From positions 1 to 37,430 of the forward strand of contig UQXA01000019.1 of assembly GCA_900544865.1 (NCBI GenBank): a stretch of 37,430 nt of DNA. The letters are read 5' to 3'. Position numbers and translations under genes: made by a program. The notes under the pieces are model-generated. The model worked only from the letters and a program-made list of their open reading frames with translations, was not told the origin of the DNA and ran no database searches. Shown one piece after another: positions 24,751-32,381 of the stretch; position 1 is the first letter of the stretch, and every line of letters begins with the position of its first letter. Source of the DNA: an uncultured Collinsella sp. GTDB taxonomy: Bacteria > Actinomycetota > Coriobacteriia > Coriobacteriales > Coriobacteriaceae.

Positions 24751-25104
24751 GTGGGTGCTGTTAGCGGCATGGCGCAGGTGAACGTTCGCGTGGATCGCCA
24801 GGTTAAGAACCGTGCCGAGGAGGCGCTGCGGCTTTCGGGCGCCTCGCTGCCCGAGCTCATCAAAAAGGTGGTGGCCAAGGTCGCGCAGGGTGGCGGGCAG
24901 TGCGAGGAGGTGCTTGCGGCCGTCGATGACCGGCAGCAGACCGTCGCGCCCGATGCGCCGTTCGCCGCATCATGGGCGGCGGCGGATCAGCTTTACGCGG
25001 ACCTGGGCATCGCTATGTCGCCCGTATCCGGCGATCGCGGTTGGGACACAATCTATTCCGAAGCCATGGATGAGCATTATCGCCAAAAGGGGATGATCCA
25101 GTGA
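24751..25104 (+). CDS. RelB/DinJ-like antitoxin
   Basis: This 117-residue protein is read from GTG 24751, eleven bases after GAAGGGA. An ATG at 24769 is possible but too far from the ribosome-binding site. The start MAQVNVRVDRQVKNRAEEALRL is a typical ribbon-helix-helix DNA-binding domain of RelB/DinJ antitoxins: a beta strand, then two helices. The C-terminal half, ending SPVSGDRGWDTIYSEAMDEHYRQKGM, would bind and neutralise the toxin. The stop overlaps the toxin GTG by three bases. It should repress the operon at the GCTAGC sites. Confidence 0.8.
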   Translation: MGAVSGMAQVNVRVDRQVKNRAEEALRLSGASLPELIKKVVAKVAQGGGQCEEVLAAVDDRQQTVAPDAPFAASWAAADQLYADLGIAMSPVSGDRGWDTIYSEAMDEHYRQKGMIQ

Positions 25105-25616
25105 GTGGGGCGCCTCTCAAGATTATGGTGGACGCCAACGTATGGGTTGATTCGTTTTGCGTCGACCATGCCGAGTCGCTTGCCGCGCGTGCGTTTATTG
25201 GGCAGGCGACGGAGACGGGGGCGTTGCTGTTCTTCCCGGTGCATATCGCTAAGGATGTGCTGTACGTTGTCCAACACGAGCTGAAGCGTAGCGTTCTTGC
25301 CAGCGGGGGAGCACTCGACGAGGCATCTGCCCGTGCAATTGGCGATGCGGCGCTGGCGTTTGTTCGGAACATGACCGAAAACGCCACGGCCGTGGGTGCA
25401 GATGCGTCGGACCTTTGGCTGGCCGACAAATACTTAGCGCTCCATCGCGATTACGAGGACAACTTGGTACTCGCCGCATGCAAGCGCGTACAGGTTGATT
25501 ACTTGGTGACTAACGATCGTAAACTGCTCGAACATGCCGATCTTGCAGCAAAGACACCTCGTCAAATGATGCCGATTCTTGCTTTGGCCGAACGCGGCGG
25601 CGCGGCTATCGGTTGA
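25101..25616 (+). CDS. PIN-domain toxin (ribonuclease fold)
   Basis: This 171-residue protein has the PIN-domain acidic residues: Asp in IMVDANVWVD (around residue 11), a downstream acidic site in YEDNLVLAAC, and VTNDRKLL near the end. PIN toxins are Mg-dependent RNases. Translation begins at GTG 25101, overlapping the antitoxin stop. The pairing of a RelB/DinJ-type antitoxin with a PIN toxin differs from classic VapBC naming, but such pairs are seen in actinobacteria. Confidence 0.8.
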   Translation: MSGAPLKIMVDANVWVDSFCVDHAESLAARAFIGQATETGALLFFPVHIAKDVLYVVQHELKRSVLASGGALDEASARAIGDAALAFVRNMTENATAVGADASDLWLADKYLALHRDYEDNLVLAACKRVQVDYLVTNDRKLLEHADLAAKTPRQMMPILALAERGGAAIG

Positions 25617-25628
25617 CGCGAACTGTTT

Positions 25629-25665
25629 GCGGGCCTCTTGGACGACGATGCGCCAAGGGACCCGC
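25629..25665. terminator. Hairpin between convergent genes (possible bidirectional terminator)
   Basis: GCGGGCCTCTTGG and CCAAGGGACCCGC pair along 13 bases with one mismatch and one wobble. No T-run of note on either strand. It lies in the 58-base gap between the PIN toxin and the minus-strand gene. Confidence 0.45.
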
Positions 25666-25674
25666 GTCTGCTAT

Positions 25675-26109
25675 TTACAAAAGCTCGGCCTTAATGGTGG
25701 GACTTTCTGCGAGCTGCTCGGCTGCCTTTTCTTCGGAGCTGTTGAGCGCGGCTAAGCTGCGGTAGACCCACTCGTTGACCTGGGTGTTCTTGACGCCTGC
25801 AGTCTGCATAAGGGCGCCTACCTCGCGGATTGCTGTGAGCAGGTCGGCTTTGGGACCTGCGAGCTCGACCTCGATGCCGTGGTAGGCGGCCACGCCGCGG
25901 TTCTCACTCACGTGGTCGATAAAGCCCTCGACGGTCTCAAGCTGCTGGGCGAGAGCTACATCATCGTCAGCGTCCAGCGCAACAAGGGCGTTCGAAACCG
26001 TGAGGGCGGGATGTCCGCAGGGGACAAAGCCTTCGATGACATCCATAGCTTCGGTAATGGTTGAGCCCAGGCCTGCGAGGGCGTTGATGAGTTGCTGCTT
26101 GGTATCCAT
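25675..26109 (-). CDS. Hypothetical protein
   Basis: This 144-residue acidic, Ala-rich, soluble protein has no motif I recognise and no signal peptide or membrane segment. The ATG is preceded on its own strand by GAAAGGA, which supports a real gene. The predicted helix-rich character and repeated LITxxxxVGALM-type segments suggest a helical bundle. It is transcribed away from ssrA. No function can be proposed. Confidence 0.65.
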   Translation of the reverse strand: MDTKQQLINALAGLGSTITEAMDVIEGFVPCGHPALTVSNALVALDADDDVALAQQLETVEGFIDHVSENRGVAAYHGIEVELAGPKADLLTAIREVGALMQTAGVKNTQVNEWVYRSLAALNSSEEKAAEQLAESPTIKAELL

Positions 26110-26142
26110 AACGGTCCTTTCGATGGGTCATTTTGCTTGGCG

Positions 26143-26170
26143 AAAATATACGTTACGCGATCGGTAGCAA
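26143..26170 (-). promoter_or_regulatory. Candidate promoter of the minus-strand hypothetical gene
   Basis: On the minus strand TTGCTA (26170-26165) and TATTTT (26148-26143) are separated by 16 bases and lie about 35 bases before the ATG. No convincing promoter for ssrA is seen in the remaining upstream region. Confidence 0.35.
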
Positions 26171-26348
26171 AAGTGCGAAGTACGGCGCACATTGGGGTCT
26201 TCACAGCTCGTGCATAGAACAGCTGTCCGCTTTCAGAACGTGGTAAGATAACACTCCACACAGTGGGGCTCGCCCTGCATGTTCCTTGAAAAGTCGACGG
26301 TTATCGGGTGTTTGCAGGTCCGATACCATCCAGACTTTCCCAACATTC

Positions 26349-26712
26349 GGGGGCGACTGGTTTCGACACGATAGCTCTGAGAGAGGAAGCAAGCCGAGGT
26401 CTCCTCGCCTCGTTAAACAGGGGTACCGTCAAATTGAATTGACAACAACTCTTCTTTTGAGCCTATGGCTCTCGCTGCTTAGTTTATAGCGGCGCGTCAA
26501 CCCGGTGATTTCCCCGACACCGGCGCGACGTCATGTTAGGGGAATGCTCCTGCGCACGTAATCGGTATGGCGCAGGCTAAGACCGAACCGGTTAGGACGC
26601 CGCGAGCGTGTCGCTGCGCGCAAAGCGTCCAAGATTAAACCAGCGACTGAGCTTGGAGATGCCAATCAGGGGGCTTTCGTGGACCGGAGTTCGATTCTCC
26701 GCGCCTCCACCA
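26349..26712 (+). ncRNA. ssrA: Transfer-messenger RNA (tmRNA)
   Basis: This 364-base RNA rescues stalled ribosomes and tags the unfinished peptide for degradation. The 5' end GGGGGCGACTGGTTTCGACACG is the standard tmRNA start, and its first seven bases pair with CGCCTCC before the 3' ACCA. The 3' part GAGTTCGATTCTCCGCG is the T-arm. A tag frame at 26441-26482 ends ALAA-stop. The CCA is encoded. A strong terminator follows nine bases later. Confidence 0.97.
26441..26482 (+). other. tmRNA tag reading frame
   Basis: The frame gives D-N-N-S-S-F-E-P-M-A-L-A-A then TAG. The ALAA end is the usual degradation signal read by ClpXP-type proteases. The exact resume codon (GAC at 26441) is inferred; an upstream ATT in the same frame cannot be excluded. 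The FEPMALAA ending supports a Coriobacteriia host. Confidence 0.8.
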
Positions 26713-26720
26713 TAAGTCAC

Positions 26721-26756
26721 AGGCAGGTAGATATTCGTATCTACCTGCCTTTTTAT
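26721..26756 (+). terminator. Rho-independent terminator of ssrA
   Basis: AGGCAGGTAGATA and TATCTACCTGCCT form a perfect 13-bp stem around TTCG, followed by a T-rich tail. Textbook terminator. Confidence 0.93.
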
Positions 26757-26768
26757 TTCTAGTCCGTA

Positions 26769-26815
26769 CCGCGGAGAATCGAACTCTGAGCAGGGCGCGG
26801 GCGTAAAGAAAACGC
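26769..26815. repeat. 47-bp repeat with inverted tmRNA 3'-end sequence, copy 1
   Basis: CGCGGAGAATCGAACTC is the exact reverse complement of 26687-26703, the T-arm of tmRNA. It continues into GCAGGGCGCGGGCGTAAAG. The unit matches copy 2 at 45 of 47 positions. Further on, AAAACGC/GCGTTTT (around 26809-26826) and GCGGGC/GCCCGC make a nested hairpin. Confidence 0.75.
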
Positions 26816-26979
26816 GTAAGCGTTTTTAGCCCGCGGGCGAGGACACCGGCAGGCGGCCGAAGCCGGTGCGTATTTGCGCAGCAAATACGCGGATTCTCCG
26901 CGCAAACTTCCGACTCAAAACGGATGCGATGTTTATCGAATCTCAGCCGGCCATGCGCCGTATTAACGGATCCCTCCAC
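26816..26979. other. Non-coding stretch between tmRNA-like repeats
   Basis: No credible gene is seen. It holds a perfect 10-bp hairpin GCGTATTTGC/GCAAATACGC (26868-26890) and then GATTCTCCGCGC, a direct-orientation fragment of the tmRNA 3' end. The stretch looks like debris around a tmRNA integration hotspot. Confidence 0.5.
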
Positions 26980-27026
26980 CCGCGGAGAATCGAACTCTAT
27001 GCAGGGCGCGGGCGTAAAGAAAACGC
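26980..27026. repeat. 47-bp repeat with inverted tmRNA 3'-end sequence, copy 2
   Basis: It matches 26769-26815 with two differences (GA to AT after CTCT). The spacing between copies is 211 bases. The 3' end of ssrA is a common attachment site of integrative elements, so these may be scars of past insertions. Confidence 0.75.
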
Positions 27027-27040
27027 CTCAGTGACGCAGG

Positions 27041-27245
27041 GTGGGACGTGCTTTCCCAATGGCGGCCCAGGCGGAAAGTCCATCCCGGAATCCGCGCTCA
27101 GACTGGGACGTAGTTTCCGGATGACACATCAAGCGGAAACCGCATCCCGGAATCTAAGCTCGGAATGGGATGCATTTTCCAGATGGCGGGCTCAGCGGAA
27201 AATGCGACCCGGAATTTGCTCTGAGACCGGGACGCGCTTTCCCGT
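27041..27245. repeat. 62-bp tandem repeat forming covarying hairpins (about 3.3 units)
   Basis: Units start at 27041, 27103, 27165 and 27227 (partial), exactly 62 bases apart. Each begins with GGGA(C/T)G followed by TTTCC and later carries GGAAA, then a run ending CCCGGAAT. The stem base pair at unit positions 11 and 38 is C-G in unit 1, G-C in unit 2 and T-A in unit 3. Structure is therefore conserved while sequence changes. No protein is encoded with confidence. Confidence 0.75.
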
Positions 27246-27337
27246 CGACTGCCCCGACCCCTTAACTCCAAAACCTGCGCGCTTGCCATCCCAAAACTGG
27301 GTAGAAGAAGGCCAAAACGTAATCGCAGGAGGTCAAT

Positions 27338-28216
27338 ATGACTGCAGAAGATAAGGCAAAGAACGCCGGCAAGGTCGCGCTCGTTTTGGAGGGCGGAAGT
27401 TTTCGCGGGCAGTTTACCGCGGGCGTGCTCGACGTCCTCATGGAGGCTGGCGTCGAGATTCCGGCTGTCTACGGTGTATCGGCCGGCGCCCTCAACGGCG
27501 TGAACTACAAGTCGCACCAGATCGGCCGTGCCAACCGCATCAACTTGGCTTTTTGCAACGACAGCCGCTACATGGGTGCCGCATCGTTTGCGTCCACGGG
27601 CTCCATCGTCGGCTACGACTTTATTTTCAACGACGTGCAGGATCGCCTAGACCCCTTCGATAACGAGGCCTTCGACGCGAGCCCCATCGAAATGTATGCT
27701 GTCGCGACGGACATGTTATTTGGCACCGCTGCCTACCTGCCCGTCAAAAACGCCATGCTCGATATCGATTGCGTGCGTGCCTCGACCTCGTTGCCGCTGG
27801 TGACGCCGCCGGTCGAGATTGATGGTCACAAGTACGTTGACGGCGGTGTGGCAGATTCGGTGCCTGTCGAGCACGTGCTGGAAGAGGCCGGATACGATCG
27901 CGCGGTCGTCGTGCTCACGCAGGACCGCTCGTACGAAAAGGCGCCCTACGAGTTTATGCCGGCCGCGCGTGCGCGCTATGGCGACTATCCCTATCTGCTC
28001 GAGGCCATCGAGACGCGCCATGACCGCTATAACGTCCAGCGCATGCACCTCTGGAAGTACGAGCGCGAGGGCCGTGCCCTGATTGTGGCTCCGCAAAAAC
28101 CGGTCGAGGTCGGCCATGTGGAGCACGACACGGCCAAGTTGCTCGACTTGTATATCCAAGGCCGCCGAGAGGCAAAGCGCCTGCTTGCGGAAATACAGGA
28201 GTTCGTTGAGCGTTAA
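27338..28216 (+). CDS. Patatin-like phospholipase
   Basis: This 292-residue hydrolase of the patatin/RssA type has the oxyanion-hole loop EGGSFRGQF (about 19-27), the nucleophile elbow GVSAGA (GxSxG, Ser about 49) and the second dyad residue in VDGGVADSVPV (DG[GA], Asp near 168). No signal peptide is seen, so it is cytoplasmic or membrane-associated. It probably cleaves acyl esters of lipids. Its natural substrate is unknown. ATG 27338 has AGGAGG eight bases before it. Monocistronic, ahead of the ribosomal operon. Confidence 0.9.
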   Translation: MTAEDKAKNAGKVALVLEGGSFRGQFTAGVLDVLMEAGVEIPAVYGVSAGALNGVNYKSHQIGRANRINLAFCNDSRYMGAASFASTGSIVGYDFIFNDVQDRLDPFDNEAFDASPIEMYAVATDMLFGTAAYLPVKNAMLDIDCVRASTSLPLVTPPVEIDGHKYVDGGVADSVPVEHVLEEAGYDRAVVVLTQDRSYEKAPYEFMPAARARYGDYPYLLEAIETRHDRYNVQRMHLWKYEREGRALIVAPQKPVEVGHVEHDTAKLLDLYIQGRREAKRLLAEIQEFVER

Positions 28217-28244
28217 GACGATCGACCCACAAAAAGCGACAAAA

Positions 28245-28294
28245 GACAGGGCCCAGAGAACCATTCGCACGCCGAGGGATCTCTGGGCCCTGTC
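28245..28294. terminator. Perfect 15-bp hairpin before the rplM promoter
   Basis: GACAGGGCCCAGAGA and TCTCTGGGCCCTGTC pair perfectly. A T-run is present only on the minus strand (TTTTGTCGCTTTTT), while no T-tract follows on the plus strand, where it would be needed to end the lipase transcript. Termination direction is uncertain. Confidence 0.5.
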
Positions 28295-28355
28295 TCGTGA
28301 AGACACCGGGCATGGACGACATGTGCAGAAACTCTGGTCGGAGCCAAAATACCTG

Positions 28356-28383
28356 TTGACTCGAGCGGCGAGCGGGGTAATAT
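28356..28383 (+). promoter_or_regulatory. Promoter of the rplM-rpsI operon
   Basis: TTGACT (28356-28361) and TAATAT (28378-28383) are close to sigma-70 consensus, with a 16-bp spacer. The leader to rplM is about 60 bases and contains CAGAG/CTCTG around 28398-28417, a possible small hairpin. Confidence 0.75.
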
Positions 28384-28449
28384 GGACGGGTTACTTGCAG
28401 AGCCCCGTGAATCTCTGTAACAACACGTACTGTACATGGAGGAGTCTAA

Positions 28450-28893
28450 GTGATTTCGAAATCGACTCACTACGCCAAGCAGGGCGAGGTCCAGCGCAAC
28501 TGGGTTCTCGTCGACGCCGATGGTGCTGTCCTGGGCCGTCTTGCCACCCAGATCGCAATGATCCTGCGCGGTAAGAACAAGCCCCAGTTCACGCCCAACA
28601 GCGACTGCGGCGACTTCGTTGTCGTCATCAACGCCGATAAGGTCCAGCTTACCGGTAACAAGGCCGACACGAAGACCTATTATCGCCACAGCGGCTACAA
28701 CGGCGGCCTCAAGGCTGAGAGCTTCCGCCAGGCTATGGAGAAGCATCCGGAGAAGGTCATCGAGCGCGCCGTTCGCGGCATGCTGCCCAAGACCACCCTC
28801 GGCCGTGCCCAGATGACCAAGCTTAAGGTCTACGCTGGTGCCGAGCATCCGCACGCTGCCCAGAACCCCACGAAGATTGAGCTGGAGGCTTAA
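28450..28893 (+). CDS. rplM: 50S ribosomal protein L13
   Basis: This 147-residue ribosomal protein binds 23S rRNA early in large-subunit assembly. The start is GTG 28450, supported by GGAGGAG. The sequence carries L13 hallmarks: W-LVDADGAVLGRLA, ILRGKNKPQFTPNSDCGDFVVVINA, the LTGNK-type core, YYRHSGYNGGLK, AVRGMLPKTTLGR and a final YAGAEHPHAAQNP. It is co-transcribed with rpsI two bases downstream, the usual order in bacteria. Confidence 0.98.
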   Translation: MISKSTHYAKQGEVQRNWVLVDADGAVLGRLATQIAMILRGKNKPQFTPNSDCGDFVVVINADKVQLTGNKADTKTYYRHSGYNGGLKAESFRQAMEKHPEKVIERAVRGMLPKTTLGRAQMTKLKVYAGAEHPHAAQNPTKIELEA

Positions 28894-28895
28894 AG

Positions 28896-29291
<396 letters not shown>

Positions 29292-29321
29292 GGTTTTATC
29301 TCCTTACGAGATACAATGTAC

Positions 29322-29365
29322 AAGCGGGGCCTGCCGATTGCTCGGCGGGTCCCGCTTTTCTTTTT
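29322..29365 (+). terminator. Rho-independent terminator after rpsI
   Basis: AAGCGGGGCCTGCCGA and TCGGCGGGTCCCGCTT pair along 16 bases (two wobbles), and TTTTCTTTTT follows. Confidence 0.92.
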
Positions 29366-29414
29366 CGACTAGGGTGGGCGACTGCGTTTTGCCCACTTGG
29401 GAAGGAGCGATCCT

Positions 29415-30752
29415 ATGCCCCAGAACATCTTCGGTACCGATGGCGTCCGTGGCGTCGCCAACGCCGATCTTTCGTGCGACCTCGCGTTTCGCCTAGGTCG
29501 CGCGGCGACCAAGTTTCTTGGTCCGGACATCTGCATCGGCCGCGATACGCGTCTTTCGGGCACCATGCTCGAGAGTGCTCTGACCGCCGGTATCATGGCC
29601 GAGGGCGGCCGTCCGCACTGCTGCGGCGTTATCCCTACGCCGGCCGTGGCGCTGCTCACCGTCCAAAACGAGCTCGACGGCGGCATCGTCATCTCCGCTT
29701 CGCACAATCCGCCGGAGTTCAACGGCATCAAGTTCTTTAGCCGCAAGGGCATGAAGCTTCCCGATGCTGTCGAGGAAGAGATCAGCGCCTGGGTCATGTC
29801 CGAGGAGGCCATGGCTGCCGACACGTTGCCGACCGGTGCCGGCGTGGGCCACATCATCAAGATGAAGGACGCCCGCAAGGCCTATGTCGATCATGCCATC
29901 GATACGCTTGATGGCCTGAGGCTCGACGGCCTGGTCGTTGCCGTCGACTGCGGTCACGGTGCTTCTTGCCAGACTACGCCCGCCGCGCTGCAGCGCCTGG
30001 GTGCCACGGTGCACGCTATCAACACCGATTACTGCGGCACCGACATTAACGTTGAGTGCGGCTCTACGCACCTCGAGCCCCTGCGCGAGCTCGTGCTGCG
30101 CACCCATGCTGACATCGGTCTGGCCCACGACGGCGACGCCGACCGCGTACTGTTCGTGGACAGCGAGGGCAATGAGATCGACGGTGACTACATCCTGGCT
30201 ATCTGCGGTTCTGACCTCGCCGCTCGCGGCAAGCTCGCTAACTCCGAGATCGTTTCGACCGTCATGTGCAACCTGGGCTTCTCCATCGCCATGAAGGAGC
30301 AGGGCTTCGAGATGGTCCAGACCGCCGTGGGCGACCGCTATGTTCTTGAGCGCATGCTCGAGGACGGTGCCGTTATCGGTGGCGAGCAGTCCGGCCACAT
30401 CATCTTCCTGGAGCACAACACCACCGGCGACGGTCTGGTGACGGCTCTGCAGCTGCTGGCCGTGCTCAAGCGCACCGGCCGCACCCTCACCGACCTTGCC
30501 GGCATCATGAAGAAGTACCCGCAGGTGCTCGTCAACGTGCATTCGGACAACAAGGCCGGCCTGGACGATTGCCAGCCCATTTGGGACGCCGTAGCTGCCG
30601 CCGAGAAGGAGCTCAACGGTCGCGGCCGCATCTTGGTGCGCCCGAGCGGTACCGAGCCGCTGGTTCGCGTGATGGCCGAGGCGGAGACGCATGAGCTGAC
30701 CCAGCGTGTTGTTGACGATATCGTCGAGGTTGTCAAGCGCGAACTTCCCTAA
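29415..30752 (+). CDS. glmM: Phosphoglucosamine mutase
   Basis: This 445-residue enzyme converts glucosamine-6-phosphate to glucosamine-1-phosphate, a step towards UDP-GlcNAc for peptidoglycan. It begins FGTDGVRGVAN, has the phosphoserine loop ISASHNP (Ser96, which is phosphorylated in known enzymes), the Mg loop DGDADRV (239-245), GGEQSGH for sugar binding, and RPSGTEPLVRVM near the C-terminus. ATG 29415 has GAAGGAG just before it. An in-frame ATG at 29397 has no such signal. It is followed by an EIIA gene and nagB, an amino-sugar neighbourhood. Confidence 0.97.
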   Translation: MPQNIFGTDGVRGVANADLSCDLAFRLGRAATKFLGPDICIGRDTRLSGTMLESALTAGIMAEGGRPHCCGVIPTPAVALLTVQNELDGGIVISASHNPPEFNGIKFFSRKGMKLPDAVEEEISAWVMSEEAMAADTLPTGAGVGHIIKMKDARKAYVDHAIDTLDGLRLDGLVVAVDCGHGASCQTTPAALQRLGATVHAINTDYCGTDINVECGSTHLEPLRELVLRTHADIGLAHDGDADRVLFVDSEGNEIDGDYILAICGSDLAARGKLANSEIVSTVMCNLGFSIAMKEQGFEMVQTAVGDRYVLERMLEDGAVIGGEQSGHIIFLEHNTTGDGLVTALQLLAVLKRTGRTLTDLAGIMKKYPQVLVNVHSDNKAGLDDCQPIWDAVAAAEKELNGRGRILVRPSGTEPLVRVMAEAETHELTQRVVDDIVEVVKRELP

Positions 30753-30823
30753 TGGCCAAAAACTGATGCCAAGTGGTAAACTGGTACGGTTATTTTGATT
30801 GATTGGTATGTCCGAGGGGGAGC

Positions 30824-31321
30824 ATGTTCACTAAAGTCCTAAGGTCTTTTGGTATGCGTGGTCGAGTCCTTACGCTGGATGCTCCCATCTCGGGCGACGT
30901 CATTCCGCTCTCCGAGGTAAACGATCAGACGTTTGCCACTGGCCTTTTGGGCCAGGGCGTTGCGATTCAGCCCACGGGTACGCGCGTGATCGCGCCGGCG
31001 GACGCTAAGGTTGAGGCCATTTTTCCTACGGGACACGCCGTTGCGCTTAATACGGTCGATGGCCTGGACGTGCTCATCCACGTTGGTTTGGACACTGTTC
31101 AGCTCGAGGGCAAGCACTTTACCGTACATGCGCAAGTGGGTGACATCGTCCATAAGGGCGATGTACTCATTGAGTTCGATCGCGAGGCAATTGCTGCCGA
31201 GGGTTACGATGTGACGGTTCCCATCTTGGTATGCAACTCCGTTGAGTTCTCGAGCATCAAGGGCTCCGTTGGCGTGCATGTCGAAGAGATGGACCAGCTC
31301 ATCGTTGCTCGCGAGCGCTAG
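30824..31321 (+). CDS. PTS glucose-type EIIA component (stand-alone)
   Basis: This 165-residue domain is the soluble phosphocarrier of the glucose/N-acetylglucosamine PTS family. The phosphorylated histidine is His86 in VLIHVGLDTV and the partner His71 lies in GHAVAL, 15 residues apart as in E. coli EIIA-Glc. Phosphate moves from HPr to His86 and then to an EIIB, which is not encoded nearby. ATG 30824 follows GAGGGGGA. Placement between glmM and nagB suggests import or sensing of an amino sugar, but it could serve several permeases. Confidence 0.92.
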   Translation: MFTKVLRSFGMRGRVLTLDAPISGDVIPLSEVNDQTFATGLLGQGVAIQPTGTRVIAPADAKVEAIFPTGHAVALNTVDGLDVLIHVGLDTVQLEGKHFTVHAQVGDIVHKGDVLIEFDREAIAAEGYDVTVPILVCNSVEFSSIKGSVGVHVEEMDQLIVARER

Positions 31322-31592
31322 CAAGTGCGCGTGGCCATTAGCCTACAATTCAAACACGTTTACGGAGGGCGCCCTTGAAAGAGGACGCCCTCCGTGGCAA
31401 GATGGAATTTGTCCGAAGCTAAAAGGCTTTGGGTCACCGTGGACGGGCAGGGGCCTCGACGCGGTTAGACACGAGACACATACATTACGCGACCTCGCCC
31501 TGGTGGCCGCACACGTTGGTTGCGGCCGACGCGGGCCGCGGGCAAGTGCTTGTAAGGGAGCCTTGCCTCTCTTGTACGAGAAAGGACGCGTA
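31322..31592 (+). other. Long leader region before nagB, no gene
   Basis: The 271-base gap holds a perfect 10-bp hairpin ACGGAGGGCG/CGCCCTCCGT (31362-31394) without a T-run, and further G+C-rich complementary tracts up to the start codon. It does not match a riboswitch I recognise. It could be an unassigned leader RNA or regulatory region for nagB. Confidence 0.4.
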
Positions 31593-32321
31593 ATGAAGAT
31601 CATTAAAGCTAAAGACTACGAGGATATGAGCCGCAAGGCCGCCAATATCATCTCGGCCCAGGTTATCCTCAAGCCCGACTGTGTGCTGGGCCTTGCCACC
31701 GGCTCCACCCCGATCGGCGCCTACAAGCAGCTCGCCGCTTGGTACAAGAAGGGCGACGTCGACTTTGCCGAGGTTAGCACCTACAACCTGGACGAGTATC
31801 GCGGCCTTTCGCACGACGATCCCCAGAGCTATCACTACTTCATGCGTGAGAACTTCTTCGATCACATCAACATCGACCTGAACAACACGCATGTGCCCGA
31901 TGGTTCCAACCCCGACGCCGCCGCTGCCTGCTCTGAGTACGACAAGATCGTCGCCGACGCCGGTTACCCGGATCTGCAGCTGCTTGGCATTGGCAACAAC
32001 GGCCACATCGGCTTTAACGAGCCCGATGACCACTTCTCCAAGGGCACGCACTGCGTCGACCTCACCGAGAGCACCATTCAGGCCAACAGCCGCCTGTTCG
32101 ACAGCATCGACGATGTTCCCCGTCAGGCCTACACCATGGGCACTCAGACCATCATGTATGCCCGCATGATCCTGGTCGTCGCCAACGGCGAGGCCAAGGC
32201 TCAGGCCGTGCATGACATGTGCTATGGTCCGGTTACGCCCGAGTGCCCGGCTTCGATCCTGCAGCTGCACACCAACTGCGTTGTCGTTGCCGACGAGGCC
32301 GCCCTTTCGCTCTGCGAGTAG
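31593..32321 (+). CDS. nagB: Glucosamine-6-phosphate deaminase
   Basis: This 242-residue enzyme converts glucosamine-6-phosphate to fructose-6-phosphate and ammonia, feeding amino sugars into glycolysis. Catalytic residues are Asp67 (NLDEYRGL), His138 and Glu143 (NGHIGFNEP), each five positions earlier than in E. coli NagB. ATG 31593 has AAAGGA six bases before it. Longer in-frame extensions towards 31242 run through the structured leader and are not supported. The glucosamine node connects it with glmM, opposing the biosynthetic direction. Confidence 0.96.
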   Translation: MKIIKAKDYEDMSRKAANIISAQVILKPDCVLGLATGSTPIGAYKQLAAWYKKGDVDFAEVSTYNLDEYRGLSHDDPQSYHYFMRENFFDHINIDLNNTHVPDGSNPDAAAACSEYDKIVADAGYPDLQLLGIGNNGHIGFNEPDDHFSKGTHCVDLTESTIQANSRLFDSIDDVPRQAYTMGTQTIMYARMILVVANGEAKAQAVHDMCYGPVTPECPASILQLHTNCVVVADEAALSLCE

Positions 32322-32353
32322 CGCGAATCCTGCACCTCGACATAGCCTTGCCT

Positions 32354-32381
32354 AAGGCCTCCGCTTTGCGGGGGCCTTTTT
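32354..32381 (+). terminator. Rho-independent terminator of nagB
   Basis: AAGGCCTCCGC and GCGGGGGCCTT pair (one wobble) around TTT, followed by TTTTT. Confidence 0.9.

Noticed and set aside
26635..26979. Minus-strand 114-residue ORF including GESNSGPRKP
   Set aside because: It lies antisense to the tmRNA 3' end and its repeats. This GESNSGP string is a frequent artefact of translating RNA genes.
27041..27245. CRISPR array
   Set aside because: Units are 62 bases, all parts vary together, and there is no constant repeat with unique spacers and no cas gene.
26866..27354. Plus-strand 162-residue ORF over the 62-bp repeats
   Set aside because: The reading frame runs through non-coding hairpin repeats, with compensatory changes and no codon-level conservation.
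31322..31592. glmS-type ribozyme or T-box in the nagB leader
   Set aside because: The known core motifs of neither are present.
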